Both the position numbers and the translations under genes were made by a program. Positions 51,998 to 61,447 of a stretch of 64,000 nt of DNA are shown piece after piece. Position 1 is the stretch's first letter, and each line of letters begins with the position of its first letter. Origin of the DNA: a bacterium. Its GTDB lineage: Bacteria > Bdellovibrionota > UBA2428. The stretch covers positions 78,254 through 142,253 of the forward strand of contig JAACVK010000021.1 of assembly GCA_009991595.1 (NCBI GenBank), read 5' to 3'. The notes under the pieces are model-generated. The model searched no databases, had not been told where the DNA came from, and saw nothing but the letters and a program-made list of their open reading frames with translations.

Positions 51998-52996
51998 ATG
52001 AGAAAGCCTATCATTTCACAACCCGTGATTATCACCGGAGGAGCCGGTTTTATTGGCTCACAGTTAGCCCTACACCTTCTCAAAGAGGGCGTGACGGCCG
52101 AAGAATTGCTATTAGTAGACGCCCACGATGCTTTTCAACTTAGACCCTGTTGCGAAGAGCTCCGAAACCGTGGAGTGAATATTGTTGATCCCGACGATTT
52201 TTTAGAAAATCTTTCTGATTTCTCAAAAGCAAAAGTTATTTTCCACATGGGAGCCAGCTCCAGCACCGAAGAAATGCGCGAAGACTTCCTTAAGCGAGTG
52301 AACATCGATTACTCAAATTCTCTCTGGGACCATTGCACTAAAAACTCTATTCCATTTTTTTACGCAAGCTCGGCCGCTACCTATGGGGATGGAAGCCTAG
52401 GCTTTGACGACAACCCAAACCAATTCCATAAGCTTTTCCCCTTAAACCCCTATGGCCGAAGCAAACTAGTTTTCGATCAAATGGTCAAAGACATGGTGGA
52501 AAGCAATTTAACCCCAAAACAATGGGCTGGCTTTCGATTTTTCAATGTTTACGGGCCAGGCGAAGAGCACAAAGGATCCCAAGCAAGCGTTCTTTGGGTT
52601 GCCAAAAAACAACTTCAAGAAAACGGGATCATCAAACTCTTTAAGAGTCATCACCCAGACTTCAAAGACGGTGAACAAAAAAGAGATTTTGTCTGGGTCG
52701 ATGACATCACGCAGACCTTGATTGCGTTTTGGAAGAATTCCTACAAAAACGGTATTTACAATTTGGGCACAGGCAAAGCTCGCACTTTTATAGACTTAGC
52801 TCAAGCTGTTGCAAACGCCCTCAATAAAGAGGCTAAAATTGAGTTCATTCCAACCCCCGAACGCCTCAGGGAACACTATCAATACTTTACTCAAGCAGAT
52901 CTAAGTCGCCTCGAACAAAGCGGCTACACTTACAAGCCGCATTCTCTCGAAGAGGGAATCTCTAAGAGCATCGCGGCCATTAAGTCGACAATCTAG
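51998..52996 (+). CDS. hldD: ADP-L-glycero-D-manno-heptose 6-epimerase
   Basis: HldD (RfaD) epimerises ADP-D,D-heptose to ADP-L,D-heptose for the LPS core. NAD(P)-binding ITGGAGFIGSQLALHLL at 12-28, FHMGASSSTEEM near 84-95, SSAATYGDGSLGFDDNP near 123-139, the catalytic YGRSK near 151-155 (Tyr, Lys), FNVYGPGEEHKGSQASV near 182-198 and KRDFVWVDD near 226-234 are all present. 332 residues, normal. Ends with a 4-nt overlap with the convergent amidase gene. Confidence 0.95.
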   Translation: MRKPIISQPVIITGGAGFIGSQLALHLLKEGVTAEELLLVDAHDAFQLRPCCEELRNRGVNIVDPDDFLENLSDFSKAKVIFHMGASSSTEEMREDFLKRVNIDYSNSLWDHCTKNSIPFFYASSAATYGDGSLGFDDNPNQFHKLFPLNPYGRSKLVFDQMVKDMVESNLTPKQWAGFRFFNVYGPGEEHKGSQASVLWVAKKQLQENGIIKLFKSHHPDFKDGEQKRDFVWVDDITQTLIAFWKNSYKNGIYNLGTGKARTFIDLAQAVANALNKEAKIEFIPTPERLREHYQYFTQADLSRLEQSGYTYKPHSLEEGISKSIAAIKSTI

Positions 52997-54099
52997 TCAC
53001 ATCCAAGATAGCGATTGATTCCAAGAACAACGCTTTGGGCATACATCATATAAAGACGACTCACTTGATAGTCCGCTACTTTTTGAGAGCCTCGAAAAAA
53101 CTGAACGGCTTTATAGCGACTAGAGTCTTCTAATTCTCTATGAAGCAGGTGCCCTACTTTTCCCGTCATAAAAAAGGACTCTGTTAAAAACTTCGTTGTA
53201 TTATCCGATCCGACCATTCGGGACATCATCTTTAGAGGACGAGTCAGAGGCATTATTTTTGTCCTCGATAGGGCAAAGGCATCACGGCTTTCAAACTTCA
53301 ACCTTTTGTCTACGGCACTATCGTTTGAGCTTTCTTCTAAGTAATCCGGCAAAATCTCGTCGAAACTCTCAGCCATTTTTCTTGCCGCCACATAATCCAT
53401 ACTTCCCAAATGAGCCTCTGGATCTAGAATAATCCAGGAATAGTCGGCATCATCGTAGACACCGCCCGAGTTATTTGAATGGATCGAGACAAAAAGAGTC
53501 TCATCAGGAACGCTTGTTGTTTGTTGAGACCAACCATCTGCACGAGAAGGGTCAAACAGCCGGTGCTTATTCATTGCAAAATTTACTCGATCGACTCGAT
53601 TGAGAACGCTAGAATCCATTTCGCCTTGATTGCTATTGCTATAGCCGGCACGCTGCTCGTAATCCCCAAAAACTCTTTCCCCAGGATGCCGGGTAAAGCG
53701 AATCATAGTGCTTAATTCTCGACGCTCAAGTGCATTCAAATGGCTTCCCTTTAAAATCAGATCATAAACTAGCCACGAGACCAGCTGATTGAGCTTTCCC
53801 TCGTGAATGCGGGGCCTCAAAAACTCCTTCTCCCTAGATTGCTCACTTCGTCTCGCTTCGCTTCGCATCGACAAAGGGGATTCATCGTGTCCGGAGTCCA
53901 TCAGAAACAGTTTATAGCCCTTGGCCCTCAAACACTGAGGCGTTATTTTTATGCCATCCAGCGGTCTAGGGTCAAAATTGATCGATTGAGCCTCAAAAAA
54001 GGGATGAGACGACATCGAATAGCTTCTTTGTTGAGAGAGGGCACTCTCGCTTCCCATAAAAGCGCAAAGCAGGAACAGGCCAAAGCTTAAAAACCCCAA
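52993..54099 (-). CDS. Divergent N-acetylmuramoyl-L-alanine amidase (Amidase_3-like)
   Basis: 368 residues from TTG 54099, preceded by GGGGGG 6 nt upstream; TTG 54135 is the longer option. Signal peptide ending near ESALS. Amidase_3 marks appear in order but loosely: FLMDSGHDE (zinc His), a Glu in HEGKLNQL (zinc ligand), MIRFTRHPGE, NRVDRVNFAMN, FVSIHSNNSGG (second zinc His) and LTESFFMTG (catalytic Glu). A long charged insertion lies between the first His and Glu, and a helical extension follows the catalytic Glu. Probably cleaves the amide between MurNAc and L-Ala of peptidoglycan; the assignment rests on motif order. Confidence 0.68.
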   Translation of the reverse strand: MGFLSFGLFLLCAFMGSESALSQQRSYSMSSHPFFEAQSINFDPRPLDGIKITPQCLRAKGYKLFLMDSGHDESPLSMRSEARRSEQSREKEFLRPRIHEGKLNQLVSWLVYDLILKGSHLNALERRELSTMIRFTRHPGERVFGDYEQRAGYSNSNQGEMDSSVLNRVDRVNFAMNKHRLFDPSRADGWSQQTTSVPDETLFVSIHSNNSGGVYDDADYSWIILDPEAHLGSMDYVAARKMAESFDEILPDYLEESSNDSAVDKRLKFESRDAFALSRTKIMPLTRPLKMMSRMVGSDNTTKFLTESFFMTGKVGHLLHRELEDSSRYKAVQFFRGSQKVADYQVSRLYMMYAQSVVLGINRYLGCD

Positions 54100-54213
54100 A
54101 GAATTCCCCCCTATAGCCTTATTGTAAAAGCTCAATTGAATTAAGCTATGCCAACAGCGTCAATTGGACTTTCTGTTGAGAGTCTACCAAAGCTGGTCTA
54201 TCACTTGCCCCTC

Positions 54214-55563
54214 ATGAAGGGCGTTTACATACAAACCTACGGATGTCAGATGAATGTGTCTGACTCAGATCGAATGGAAGCTATCTTGGATTCCATTCAC
54301 TATGAAACCGTTAAAACACCTCAAGACGCTGATTTAGTCCTTGTGAACACATGCAGCATCCGAGAAAAAGCTGAAAACAAAATGAGCTCTTTTGCTCACG
54401 AACTTAAAAGCTTAAAAAGCCAAAAGCCGGGCATGTTACTGGGAGTTACCGGGTGTGTTGCCCAACAAGAGAAAGAACAAATCCTTAAAGAGCTGCCCTT
54501 CGTAGACTTGGTCCTGGGACCCGACAACATTGACGAACTCCCTTGGGCTCTAGAAAAGCTTAACGAAGACAAAAGCACCCCCATACTTCGAACTGAATTC
54601 GATCAAGAGTCCCGAGTTTGGGAAAGCAAAACACTCATCAAAAACCCAGGTCCCTCAGAATTTATTTCAGTCATGAAAGGCTGTGACCATTATTGCAGTT
54701 ATTGCATTGTTCCCTGGACCCGCGGCAGAGAAAGATCTCGAACCATTGATTCTATCATTGAAGACACCCGCCGCTTAGTGAACAAAGGCGTGCGAGAGAT
54801 CACCTTCCTCGGCCAAAACATCAACACTTTTGGAAAGCGCAACAACGAATCCTTACACGAACTCTTTTACAGAGCTCACGAAATAGACGAACTACGCCGC
54901 ATTCGTTTCACAACCTCCCACCCTGGCGACCTTCAAGACGAGCTTATTCAATGCTACGTAGACCTGCCAAAACTATGCAGCTATTTTCACCTGCCCGTTC
55001 AATCTGGTTCAGACAAAATTCTTCGAGCGATGAGACGCTTTTACACAGTTGAGCAATACATGGAAAAGGTAGAGAAACTAAAAAAGGCTCGGCCTGACAT
55101 AGCTCTCTCTTCCGACATCATCGTTGGCTTTCCAGGCGAAACAGACGAAGACTTTCGAAAGACTCTTGAAGTCGTCAAAGCCTCTCGATACGACAACCTC
55201 TACTCTTTTGCCTACTCACCGCGCCCTGGAACCTCGGCCTCTACCCGCAACAACCAAATCTCAGAGCTTGAAAAAAAGAGTCGGCTCATGGAACTTCAAA
55301 ACCTTGCTCGCCAAATCTCTAAAGAGAGTCATCAGCAGTGGGAAGGTCAAAAAATTGAAATCATGTTGGAAGGCCCGAGTAAAAAGAATCCTCAATTTTG
55401 GACGGGTCGAAGCTCCCAGAACATTCCCGTCCACCTTGCTGCCAAAGCAGGCATGAAACCCGGAGATTTCGTCTTAGTGAATGTTGTAGAGGGCACACTC
55501 ACCCATTTAATGGCAACTTTGACAAATGCGGCGTCCCATAAGCAGCCCGATTTAAGCAACTAA
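54214..55563 (+). CDS. miaB: tRNA-2-methylthio-N6-dimethylallyladenosine synthase MiaB
   Basis: Radical-SAM methylthiotransferase that converts i6A37 to ms2i6A37. 449 residues from ATG 54214, which starts MKGVYIQTYGCQMN exactly like E. coli MiaB; ATG 54148 would add 22 residues without family support. UPF0004 Cys residues lie in TYGCQMN, VNTCSIREKAE and GVTGCVAQQ. The radical-SAM CxxxCxxC is in GCDHYCSYCIVPWTRGRERS. A C-terminal TRAM domain is present. MiaA at 30 kb supplies the substrate. Confidence 0.94.
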   Translation: MKGVYIQTYGCQMNVSDSDRMEAILDSIHYETVKTPQDADLVLVNTCSIREKAENKMSSFAHELKSLKSQKPGMLLGVTGCVAQQEKEQILKELPFVDLVLGPDNIDELPWALEKLNEDKSTPILRTEFDQESRVWESKTLIKNPGPSEFISVMKGCDHYCSYCIVPWTRGRERSRTIDSIIEDTRRLVNKGVREITFLGQNINTFGKRNNESLHELFYRAHEIDELRRIRFTTSHPGDLQDELIQCYVDLPKLCSYFHLPVQSGSDKILRAMRRFYTVEQYMEKVEKLKKARPDIALSSDIIVGFPGETDEDFRKTLEVVKASRYDNLYSFAYSPRPGTSASTRNNQISELEKKSRLMELQNLARQISKESHQQWEGQKIEIMLEGPSKKNPQFWTGRSSQNIPVHLAAKAGMKPGDFVLVNVVEGTLTHLMATLTNAASHKQPDLSN

Positions 55564-55585
55564 ATAAGTTCTGACATGAGTCTAG

Positions 55586-55615
55586 TTGCAGTTTGATGCC
55601 TTTGTGCCCCATAAT
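55586..55615 (+). promoter_or_regulatory. Sigma70-like promoter
   Basis: TTGCAG (55586-55591), 18-bp spacer, CATAAT (55610-55615). Start of transcription near 55622, about 4 nt before ATG 55626 of the small lipoprotein, so its leader is almost absent. Confidence 0.5.
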
Positions 55616-55625
55616 CTTTTTTATT

Positions 55626-55985
55626 ATGAAAAACTTTAGCAAGATCATCACCTTAGTCACATTAACCCTAATCCTTTCTGCCTGCTCATCAGAAAGCACA
55701 AAAAAAGAAATGAAAGACACCGCTGACAAGCCCGTGAGCAAAGAAGTGGACAAAATGGAGTCGCACAAGCAATCAGCGACTGCGAAAGGCAAGCGCACGT
55801 GCACGAACAAAAAAGATGTTCGCCACATTGAAGTTGTAGAAAAAGATGGCGGTTGTGCAGTGAACTACACCAAGTTTGGCACAAGCAATGAAATTGCTAG
55901 CGCCGCTAAAGACATGGGCCATTGCGACCGCGTCTCTGAAAAGATTCAGGTCAACTTAGTTGAATCTGGCTTTATGTGCGAATAG
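55626..55985 (+). CDS. Small lipoprotein of unknown function
   Basis: 119 residues from ATG 55626; ATG 55593 is upstream but lies within the promoter. Signal peptide MKNFSKIITLVTLTLILSAC with a perfect LSAC lipobox. The mature protein has a charged Lys/Glu linker and a C-terminal domain with four Cys (RTCTNKKDVRHIEVVEKDGG, CAVNY, GHCDRV, FMCE), presumably two disulfides. The Cys pattern suggests a small stable periplasmic fold. No family name can be given. Confidence 0.75.
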   Translation: MKNFSKIITLVTLTLILSACSSESTKKEMKDTADKPVSKEVDKMESHKQSATAKGKRTCTNKKDVRHIEVVEKDGGCAVNYTKFGTSNEIASAAKDMGHCDRVSEKIQVNLVESGFMCE

Positions 55986-56012
55986 TCCGTTTTTAATTTT
56001 TGTTAGATATAG

Positions 56013-56058
56013 AGGGCGGTGTTTGTATGGGTAAGTCGACTCAAACAAACACCGCCCT
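56013..56058 (+). terminator. Hairpin terminator
   Basis: Perfect 14-bp arms AGGGCGGTGTTTGT (56013-56026) and ACAAACACCGCCCT (56045-56058), followed by TTTCTGCTTT. It ends the small lipoprotein transcript. Confidence 0.75.
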
Positions 56059-56157
56059 TTCTGCTTTGTAAAGCAGCAAATTCACCGCGGCATCTAACCA
56101 ATCATTGACCTTAACTCGGTGGCACCGATTCCAATTTTAAAATATTCTGACAAGACA

Positions 56158-57246
56158 ATGCAAATCTTAAAGAAGACTCAACAACAATCTATACTTCTAT
56201 TCCTAAGCATCTTGTTGGCCAACAGTAATGTCCGAGCCGGGCTGTTTGAGATTCCGGCAGAAAATCGTGACTATGGCTCTCTTCCGGAAAGTCTTCACGA
56301 TGAAGCAGATCTACTCTTCGATGCCCTGGAGGACAAAATTAACTCCGATTTACCAAGCACTACTAACGCAGGAAAATACGTAAAAAATGTTTCAAACGCT
56401 TCAGTGCTTTCTGGAACCGGCTCGGGGACCGATTACGCCTCACCCTTTAGTCTAGGGTTGCTTGGCTTCCAATCGAGCGTTGGCGTCGATCTAGGCGACA
56501 CAAAATTAAGTAAAATTTCCGAAGAGCCTGAGAGAACAGGGGGATTCGCTCCACAATTTGCAATCACCGCTGGATTGAACTTAGAGGCTCTAAAACTTGC
56601 TACCTTGGGAGCCATAGACCTCAATAAAGTGAAAGTTTATCTTCATTATTTTAAAAAGACTTTTAAACAAGATGAACTCAGCCTTGAAGCCAAGTCCTGG
56701 GGGCTTCACGCACAATATAAATACATAGATCCGGTCTCTCTTGCTCGCCTCGTTCGATGGCACGGAATTGATTTCACAACCGGCTATCGATACAACTCAA
56801 TTGAAGGCGGCACAGACATCGCCCTTAGTAAAAATAGCGTAAAGAATATAGATGGGTTTGGCGAGACAACCCTTAGTTTCTCGGGATTAGCAGACATCAA
56901 TCTAGATATAGCCACCCACACCATTCCTCTAGAAGTCTCTAGTGCGATTCGAGTCCTGTATTCAATCTTCGCCTATGGCGGCGCAGGAGCCGATGTATCA
57001 TTTGGAAAATCTAGGGCGAGTGGGTCACTTTCTAACTCAAGTGTTACTGCCTCTGGTGGAGCTGGAACAATCTCGGCAACGGGCACTCTTGATATAGCAG
57101 AAACAAAAAAACCACAGTTAGCTAGCCTCAAATATTTTGTTGGTGGCGGAGTTGAGATGGGAGTTCTTTCTGTCTACGCGCAATGGCACCAATCCTTAAC
57201 CAACGACACCTTAGGCTTCGCTCTAGGTGTCAAAGGCTTTTGGTAG
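56158..57246 (+). CDS. Putative outer-membrane beta-barrel protein
   Basis: 362 residues from ATG 56158 (GTG 56119 is longer). Signal peptide SILLFLSILLANSNVRA. The mature part has a helical opening (LPESLHDEADLLFDALEDKI) and then alternating strands: VKVYLHYFKKTFKQDELSL, GIDFTTGYRYNSIEG and GAGADVSFGKSRASG. It ends in LGFALGVKGFW, an aromatic C terminus typical of barrels. No porin family recognised. It is a single-gene unit between a terminator and the nitroreductase gene. Confidence 0.6.
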   Translation: MQILKKTQQQSILLFLSILLANSNVRAGLFEIPAENRDYGSLPESLHDEADLLFDALEDKINSDLPSTTNAGKYVKNVSNASVLSGTGSGTDYASPFSLGLLGFQSSVGVDLGDTKLSKISEEPERTGGFAPQFAITAGLNLEALKLATLGAIDLNKVKVYLHYFKKTFKQDELSLEAKSWGLHAQYKYIDPVSLARLVRWHGIDFTTGYRYNSIEGGTDIALSKNSVKNIDGFGETTLSFSGLADINLDIATHTIPLEVSSAIRVLYSIFAYGGAGADVSFGKSRASGSLSNSSVTASGGAGTISATGTLDIAETKKPQLASLKYFVGGGVEMGVLSVYAQWHQSLTNDTLGFALGVKGFW

Positions 57247-57288
57247 AATCAACTTGCTGCACATTTCATAGTTGGCTAGGGTGCCAAA

Positions 57289-57906
57289 ATGGAAACATTC
57301 ATTGGCAACTTATCATGGCGCTACGCGACTAAACTTTTTGATGATTCAAAGAAACTCTCTGAAGATCAAAAAGAAAAACTTTTTTCATCCATTCAAGACG
57401 CCCCAACCTCTTTTGGGTTGCAGCCTTTTAAAGTTTTTGTAATCGAGGATTCCGAAAGAAAAGCAGCCATCCAAAAGGCTGGTTGGAATCAGCCTCAATA
57501 CTCTACCTGCTCTACAATTCTTGCCTTTGTAACAAGCTCAGACGTTAGTAAGCGTATCACTGATTACATTCAACTCGCCTCAGGCGGTAACGCCGATGTT
57601 GCCGAAAAGCTTAAAGGCTACGAATCCATGATGCGTGGCTTTTTAGAAGGCAAAGATGAGGCCTGGCTTCACAACTGGGCGGGTAAGCAAGCCTACATCG
57701 CCCTTGGCTTTGCTATGGCAGCCTGTGCAGAGCTTAAAATTGACAGCTGTCCCATGGAAGGTTTTTCTCCGGACGAGTTAGACAAGATACTTCAGCTTCC
57801 GAAAAACGAGAAAACGGCCGTGCTTTTAACAGTTGGATTTAGAAGTTCACAGGAACAACCTAAGGGGAAAGTTCGTTTTTCAAAGCAAAGCCTCTTTCAA
57901 AAGTAA
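57289..57906 (+). CDS. Nitroreductase family protein (NfsB-like)
   Basis: 205 residues with the FMN-binding fold of the oxygen-insensitive nitroreductase family: RYATKLFD near 11-18 (Arg/Lys for FMN), DAPTSFGLQPFKVFVI near 37-52, GKQAYIALGFAMAACAELKI near 131-150 and PMEGFSPDELDKIL near 155-168. It reduces nitro compounds or quinones with NAD(P)H. ATG 57289 has AGGG about 8 nt upstream. Confidence 0.85.
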   Translation: METFIGNLSWRYATKLFDDSKKLSEDQKEKLFSSIQDAPTSFGLQPFKVFVIEDSERKAAIQKAGWNQPQYSTCSTILAFVTSSDVSKRITDYIQLASGGNADVAEKLKGYESMMRGFLEGKDEAWLHNWAGKQAYIALGFAMAACAELKIDSCPMEGFSPDELDKILQLPKNEKTAVLLTVGFRSSQEQPKGKVRFSKQSLFQK

Positions 57907-57922
57907 GGGAACAAAACTGCTC

Positions 57923-59020
57923 TTAACTTTGCCTATAACCCTTAAGAGGCAAACCCTTCGTGGGTTGGCAGGGATCAAAATCAGACGCTAAGACCGAAAC
58001 AGAGTCTGACGAGGGCTCTTTTCCCCCACAATGCATACAAAAGGACTTAAACAAGTTTGGATCAATTTTTACGCCTGCCGCTTTAGACATAATGGCCAAG
58101 GCATCTGGGATTGAAACCACTGTGTTGTAGGCACGCTTCGTGGTGATAGCATCAAAAAAATCGCAAATTGCGGTTAAACGAGCCATGCGATGAATCTCTT
58201 CACCTTTAAGACCTTCTGGATAGCCCGAACCATCAAAACTCTCGTGATGCTCAAAAACAACCCTCTTTAAAACATCCAAATCCACGCCCTTAGGTGCCTC
58301 AAAATCAACCTCGCACAACAATTCCTTCCCAAACCACGGATGTCTTTGAATCTCTGCAAACTCTTGGGGACTCAATTTTTCAGGCTTGTTGATAATACTC
58401 GTGGAAATTTGAATCTTCCCAATATCGTGCAACATTCCACCAAGCCCAGCTAAGCTCAACTCTTCTTGGCTAGAATCTGGCTTTAAAAATCGCTGAAAGG
58501 CAATGCAATACATAGCCACATTCACAGAGTGATCATAAGTATAAAAGTCATGAAAGCTCAAACGAGCAATGTGTGCTTGAAGCGCATCAATCGAATAGTC
58601 TTGAACCAAATCAACCATAACCGCTACAGCGTCCTGACATTTCTTTACCGACTGAGTTAGCAGCTCTGTGCTGAACTTCTTATTAGGTTCAAAAAGCTGA
58701 TCCAAATATTCAATTGCAGAACTTTTAATGATCTCTGACTTCTTTTCTTCGCTGATATCATTCCCGGAGATAAGTCCACTAAGAAACAGGTGCCGTTGCT
58801 CTTCTAATACGTAAAGCCTTCCATACTTTTCCTGGATTTCGTTTAAATCATCAACCTCAAACACTTCCCCTATTGGGAAAACCTTCATAAATTTATTAGA
58901 GGATCCGTCCCCGGAAAAGTTTGTATACAAGTCAAAACTCATGGGCTCATTCAACGGCACATTCTGCATTGAAATGCTGAACACTTGATCAAACTTTTTA
59001 TTTACAACTGCCTTCTTCAC
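57923..59020 (-). CDS. HD-GYP domain protein (probable c-di-GMP phosphodiesterase)
   Basis: 365 residues. An N-terminal domain of about 120 residues (beta-rich, FPIGEVFEVDDLNEIQEKYG) is followed by HD-GYP (about 150-330): DHSVNVAMYC, GMLHDIGKIQIS, FAEIQRHPWFGKEL, and VFEHHESFDGSGYPEG, then AICDFFDAITTKRAY. The HHE-x2-DGxGYP motif and the HDIGK metal site are intact, so c-di-GMP or cGAMP hydrolysis is expected. Two C-terminal Cys-His residues (FCMHCGG) may bind another metal. GTG 59020 has TACAAT 7 nt upstream, suggesting a leaderless message. Confidence 0.88.
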   Translation of the reverse strand: MKKAVVNKKFDQVFSISMQNVPLNEPMSFDLYTNFSGDGSSNKFMKVFPIGEVFEVDDLNEIQEKYGRLYVLEEQRHLFLSGLISGNDISEEKKSEIIKSSAIEYLDQLFEPNKKFSTELLTQSVKKCQDAVAVMVDLVQDYSIDALQAHIARLSFHDFYTYDHSVNVAMYCIAFQRFLKPDSSQEELSLAGLGGMLHDIGKIQISTSIINKPEKLSPQEFAEIQRHPWFGKELLCEVDFEAPKGVDLDVLKRVVFEHHESFDGSGYPEGLKGEEIHRMARLTAICDFFDAITTKRAYNTVVSIPDALAIMSKAAGVKIDPNLFKSFCMHCGGKEPSSDSVSVLASDFDPCQPTKGLPLKGYRQS

Positions 59021-59136
59021 ACAAACAATTGTATCGGATCAAAGTGGCAAGAACAGGGTTAATGCCGCGCGCCAGACGAATTATCCCCTCTTCTAAGAAA
59101 ACTAAGCTAATTAATTGCTATCCTAAAGCTAGATAC

Positions 59137-60384
59137 ATGAAACGACTTAAACTTAGACTTCTTTCCCTGATTATTTTTCTACTGACCTCGTGTCAAAGTC
59201 AGAAAAAGCATTTAAACATTGGCGACCCTACCTTGACGCAAGAAGAGAAAGCCGAACAACTAACAAGAGAAGTAGAAATCGACTCAGGAGTCGTTCAAAT
59301 CGAAATTCTTCTAGAAGACAATATAAAAGAAATTTTTCAGAAGAAGCACTCTAACAATAAAGTTGTGCCACCAGATCTACTCAAAGAAGAATACGAGTAT
59401 CTTCTTACAAATCTATTTCGAAATCGAAGATGCTTTCGAGCCACCGGGGAGCAAAAGACTCTCACCAACTTCTTTAAGGATTATCGAATAGCCTATACAA
59501 CCTCAAAAGAGGCCACTCCTATCAAAATTGCCACATCTCGTTTAAGCAACATTTTTTGCACCGAATTCCCTCAAAGTCTTTCCGAAGGAAGCGTCTTAAT
59601 TCTAAAAAAGGACTCTCCAAAAAAAGCCTCTATACTTGAATGGTCTACGCAATTTACCCTATCAAACTATGACCTAAACCAGTTAAAGGAAACTGCTTAC
59701 CATGAGCTCCCTTCAACCATCTCGTTAGATTTGATAGAAAACGACAAGGAACAGAAGCGGGTCCTTAAAGTCGCCTTGAGCACTCATAACCTTAAGTATG
59801 TGAAGAAGATCCTTAGCAAAAAAAAATTAGCCTACAGTCCAGGAGATCGAAATTACATTTTCAAACTGTTTCAAGACTACGCAATCGCCTCTCGCGCAAA
59901 TTGTGACAACAAGATTGCAGAGCACTTGATTATTTCTGGTGCGAGCATTGATGCCATAAATGACACTCGAAGCGAAGGCACATCAATCGCGCTGGACTGC
60001 CCTATGTTTGCCGAATTTCTTTATGTTTGGTCCCCAGCCCATAGAGAACAAATCGTGCATCATGTCAACGAACTCTTTGTAAGCATTCTCAACTCATCAA
60101 CCCCCAAAACTCCACGCGCCGTTCTCGATGTCAGTAAACTTTATAAAATTATCTTAGAGCGACTCCTATTTGCCTGTCAGTCGGGAGACGAAAGTCAATG
60201 TGTCGTCGCCGAACTGTTTTTTAAAAACTATCAAAACGCACTACCCACCTTGTCCCGATTTGAACAGAATGGAATTCAAACCCAGCGACAAAAAATGCAG
60301 GGATTATTTGAAGAGCTTCAAAAGCGCAACGCCCCACAACAACCCGCCAAACAGAAGAAAAGCACCCAAAGCATCGCCATATAA
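59137..60384 (+). CDS. Lipoprotein of unknown function, possible ankyrin-like segment
   Basis: 415 residues from ATG 59137. Signal peptide MKRLKLRLLSLIIFLLTSC with lipobox LTSC. The mature protein is highly charged with many Lys and Glu. A segment near 250-310 (TKYVKKI-like: KVALSTHNLKYVKKILSKK; NKIAEHLIISGASIDAIND) resembles weak ankyrin repeats. The C-terminal 40 residues are Gln/Pro/Ala-rich. No enzymatic motif. The start overlaps nothing and is 117 nt from the divergent HD-GYP gene. Confidence 0.65.
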   Translation: MKRLKLRLLSLIIFLLTSCQSQKKHLNIGDPTLTQEEKAEQLTREVEIDSGVVQIEILLEDNIKEIFQKKHSNNKVVPPDLLKEEYEYLLTNLFRNRRCFRATGEQKTLTNFFKDYRIAYTTSKEATPIKIATSRLSNIFCTEFPQSLSEGSVLILKKDSPKKASILEWSTQFTLSNYDLNQLKETAYHELPSTISLDLIENDKEQKRVLKVALSTHNLKYVKKILSKKKLAYSPGDRNYIFKLFQDYAIASRANCDNKIAEHLIISGASIDAINDTRSEGTSIALDCPMFAEFLYVWSPAHREQIVHHVNELFVSILNSSTPKTPRAVLDVSKLYKIILERLLFACQSGDESQCVVAELFFKNYQNALPTLSRFEQNGIQTQRQKMQGLFEELQKRNAPQQPAKQKKSTQSIAI

Positions 60385-60471
60385 AGACGGCCAGCTTATG
60401 CCATTTGTTTGACTTGAGAAGCAAAAACACTAACACCTTCGCTCGCCAGTTTCGTATTATAATGGCTCTAT

Positions 60472-61338
60472 ATGCACACTCGGCTGAAGTATGTTTTGAT
60501 TATCGGACTAGTGAGCCTAGGCCTGCAAACCTGTGAAAATTTTTATAGCTCCTACAATAATGTTAACAGCCGAAAGTATCGCCTGGAGAAAGCTAGAAAC
60601 CACATAGACAATGAAGAATTTACAGACGCTATTGCTCAACTTTATCCAGAATGGATTGATGACGTTACAAATGAAGAAGTTGCCTATTATTTTGCCATTG
60701 CTCACGCAGGCAGAGCAGGCCTCAACATCATTGATCTAGTGTCTGAACTCGCAGAGGATCTCAGCTCAAAAACAATCGTCGAAGGAATTAGTGAGTTTTT
60801 TGAAGACGCCGACGATGAGGACATCAGTGACATAAAAGAAGCTATTCGAATCATTGAATTCACGGCTGATGAAGTTAACGATCGCTCTGCCCGCATGAAT
60901 TTTCTAGCTCTCTTTGCAAACTGGGCCCGAATTGGAATTGTTCTTCATCGCTATTCCTATTCAAGCAACACACTTTTAACGAGCAACTTTGATGCTTGCA
61001 AACTAAGCTCAAGCATTGGCTCAGCCCGAACAGGACTACCTGACAACGCTGTCGATGAAATCATGGTTTCAGTTCCCAGGATTGTAGAGCTCGCGGCCGT
61101 CATTTCAGGAACGGGCGATGCCTTTGATGCCCTTTTAGGAAGCTCTTTCTCTGGCCTTGGATCGGCCCCCACTGAGCCCATCCCTTGCTCTGCTGACTCT
61201 GACGCGGTCCTCTGCCTAGCCACACGCTCTTTAATCAACCTGGGTGCTGACGATGGCGGAATTGGCTTAGACACAGGAAATTTTGCTGGCGATAATGCAG
61301 GCCCTCCCATAGGGACCTGCGATGACACCTACAACTAG
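60472..61338 (+). CDS. Exported helical protein, possible lipoprotein
   Basis: 288 residues. The N terminus MHTRLKYVLIIGLVSLGLQT precedes a Cys, so a lipoprotein is possible though the box (LQTC) is weak. The region about 35-130 looks TPR-like (ARNHIDNEEFTDAIAQLYPE; VAYYFAIAHAGRAGL), followed by an acidic helical part and a Gly/Asp/Cys-rich C terminus. TATAAT at 60458-60463 lies 8 nt from the ATG, with no ribosome site. Function unknown. Confidence 0.65.
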   Translation: MHTRLKYVLIIGLVSLGLQTCENFYSSYNNVNSRKYRLEKARNHIDNEEFTDAIAQLYPEWIDDVTNEEVAYYFAIAHAGRAGLNIIDLVSELAEDLSSKTIVEGISEFFEDADDEDISDIKEAIRIIEFTADEVNDRSARMNFLALFANWARIGIVLHRYSYSSNTLLTSNFDACKLSSSIGSARTGLPDNAVDEIMVSVPRIVELAAVISGTGDAFDALLGSSFSGLGSAPTEPIPCSADSDAVLCLATRSLINLGADDGGIGLDTGNFAGDNAGPPIGTCDDTYN

Positions 61339-61447
61339 GAAAAGGCCTCCCCCTAGCGTCAACAAATCTACAAAGAGCCAAAAAGCTGCTTAGTTCCTGT
61401 TTCACCGAAGCTTTAACCTTAGGGAGGAATAAGCAATAATAGAGAAG

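Noticed and set aside
54148..54213. Longer MiaB from ATG 54148
   Set aside because: The added 22 residues have no counterpart in MiaB, whose usual N terminus begins at 54214.
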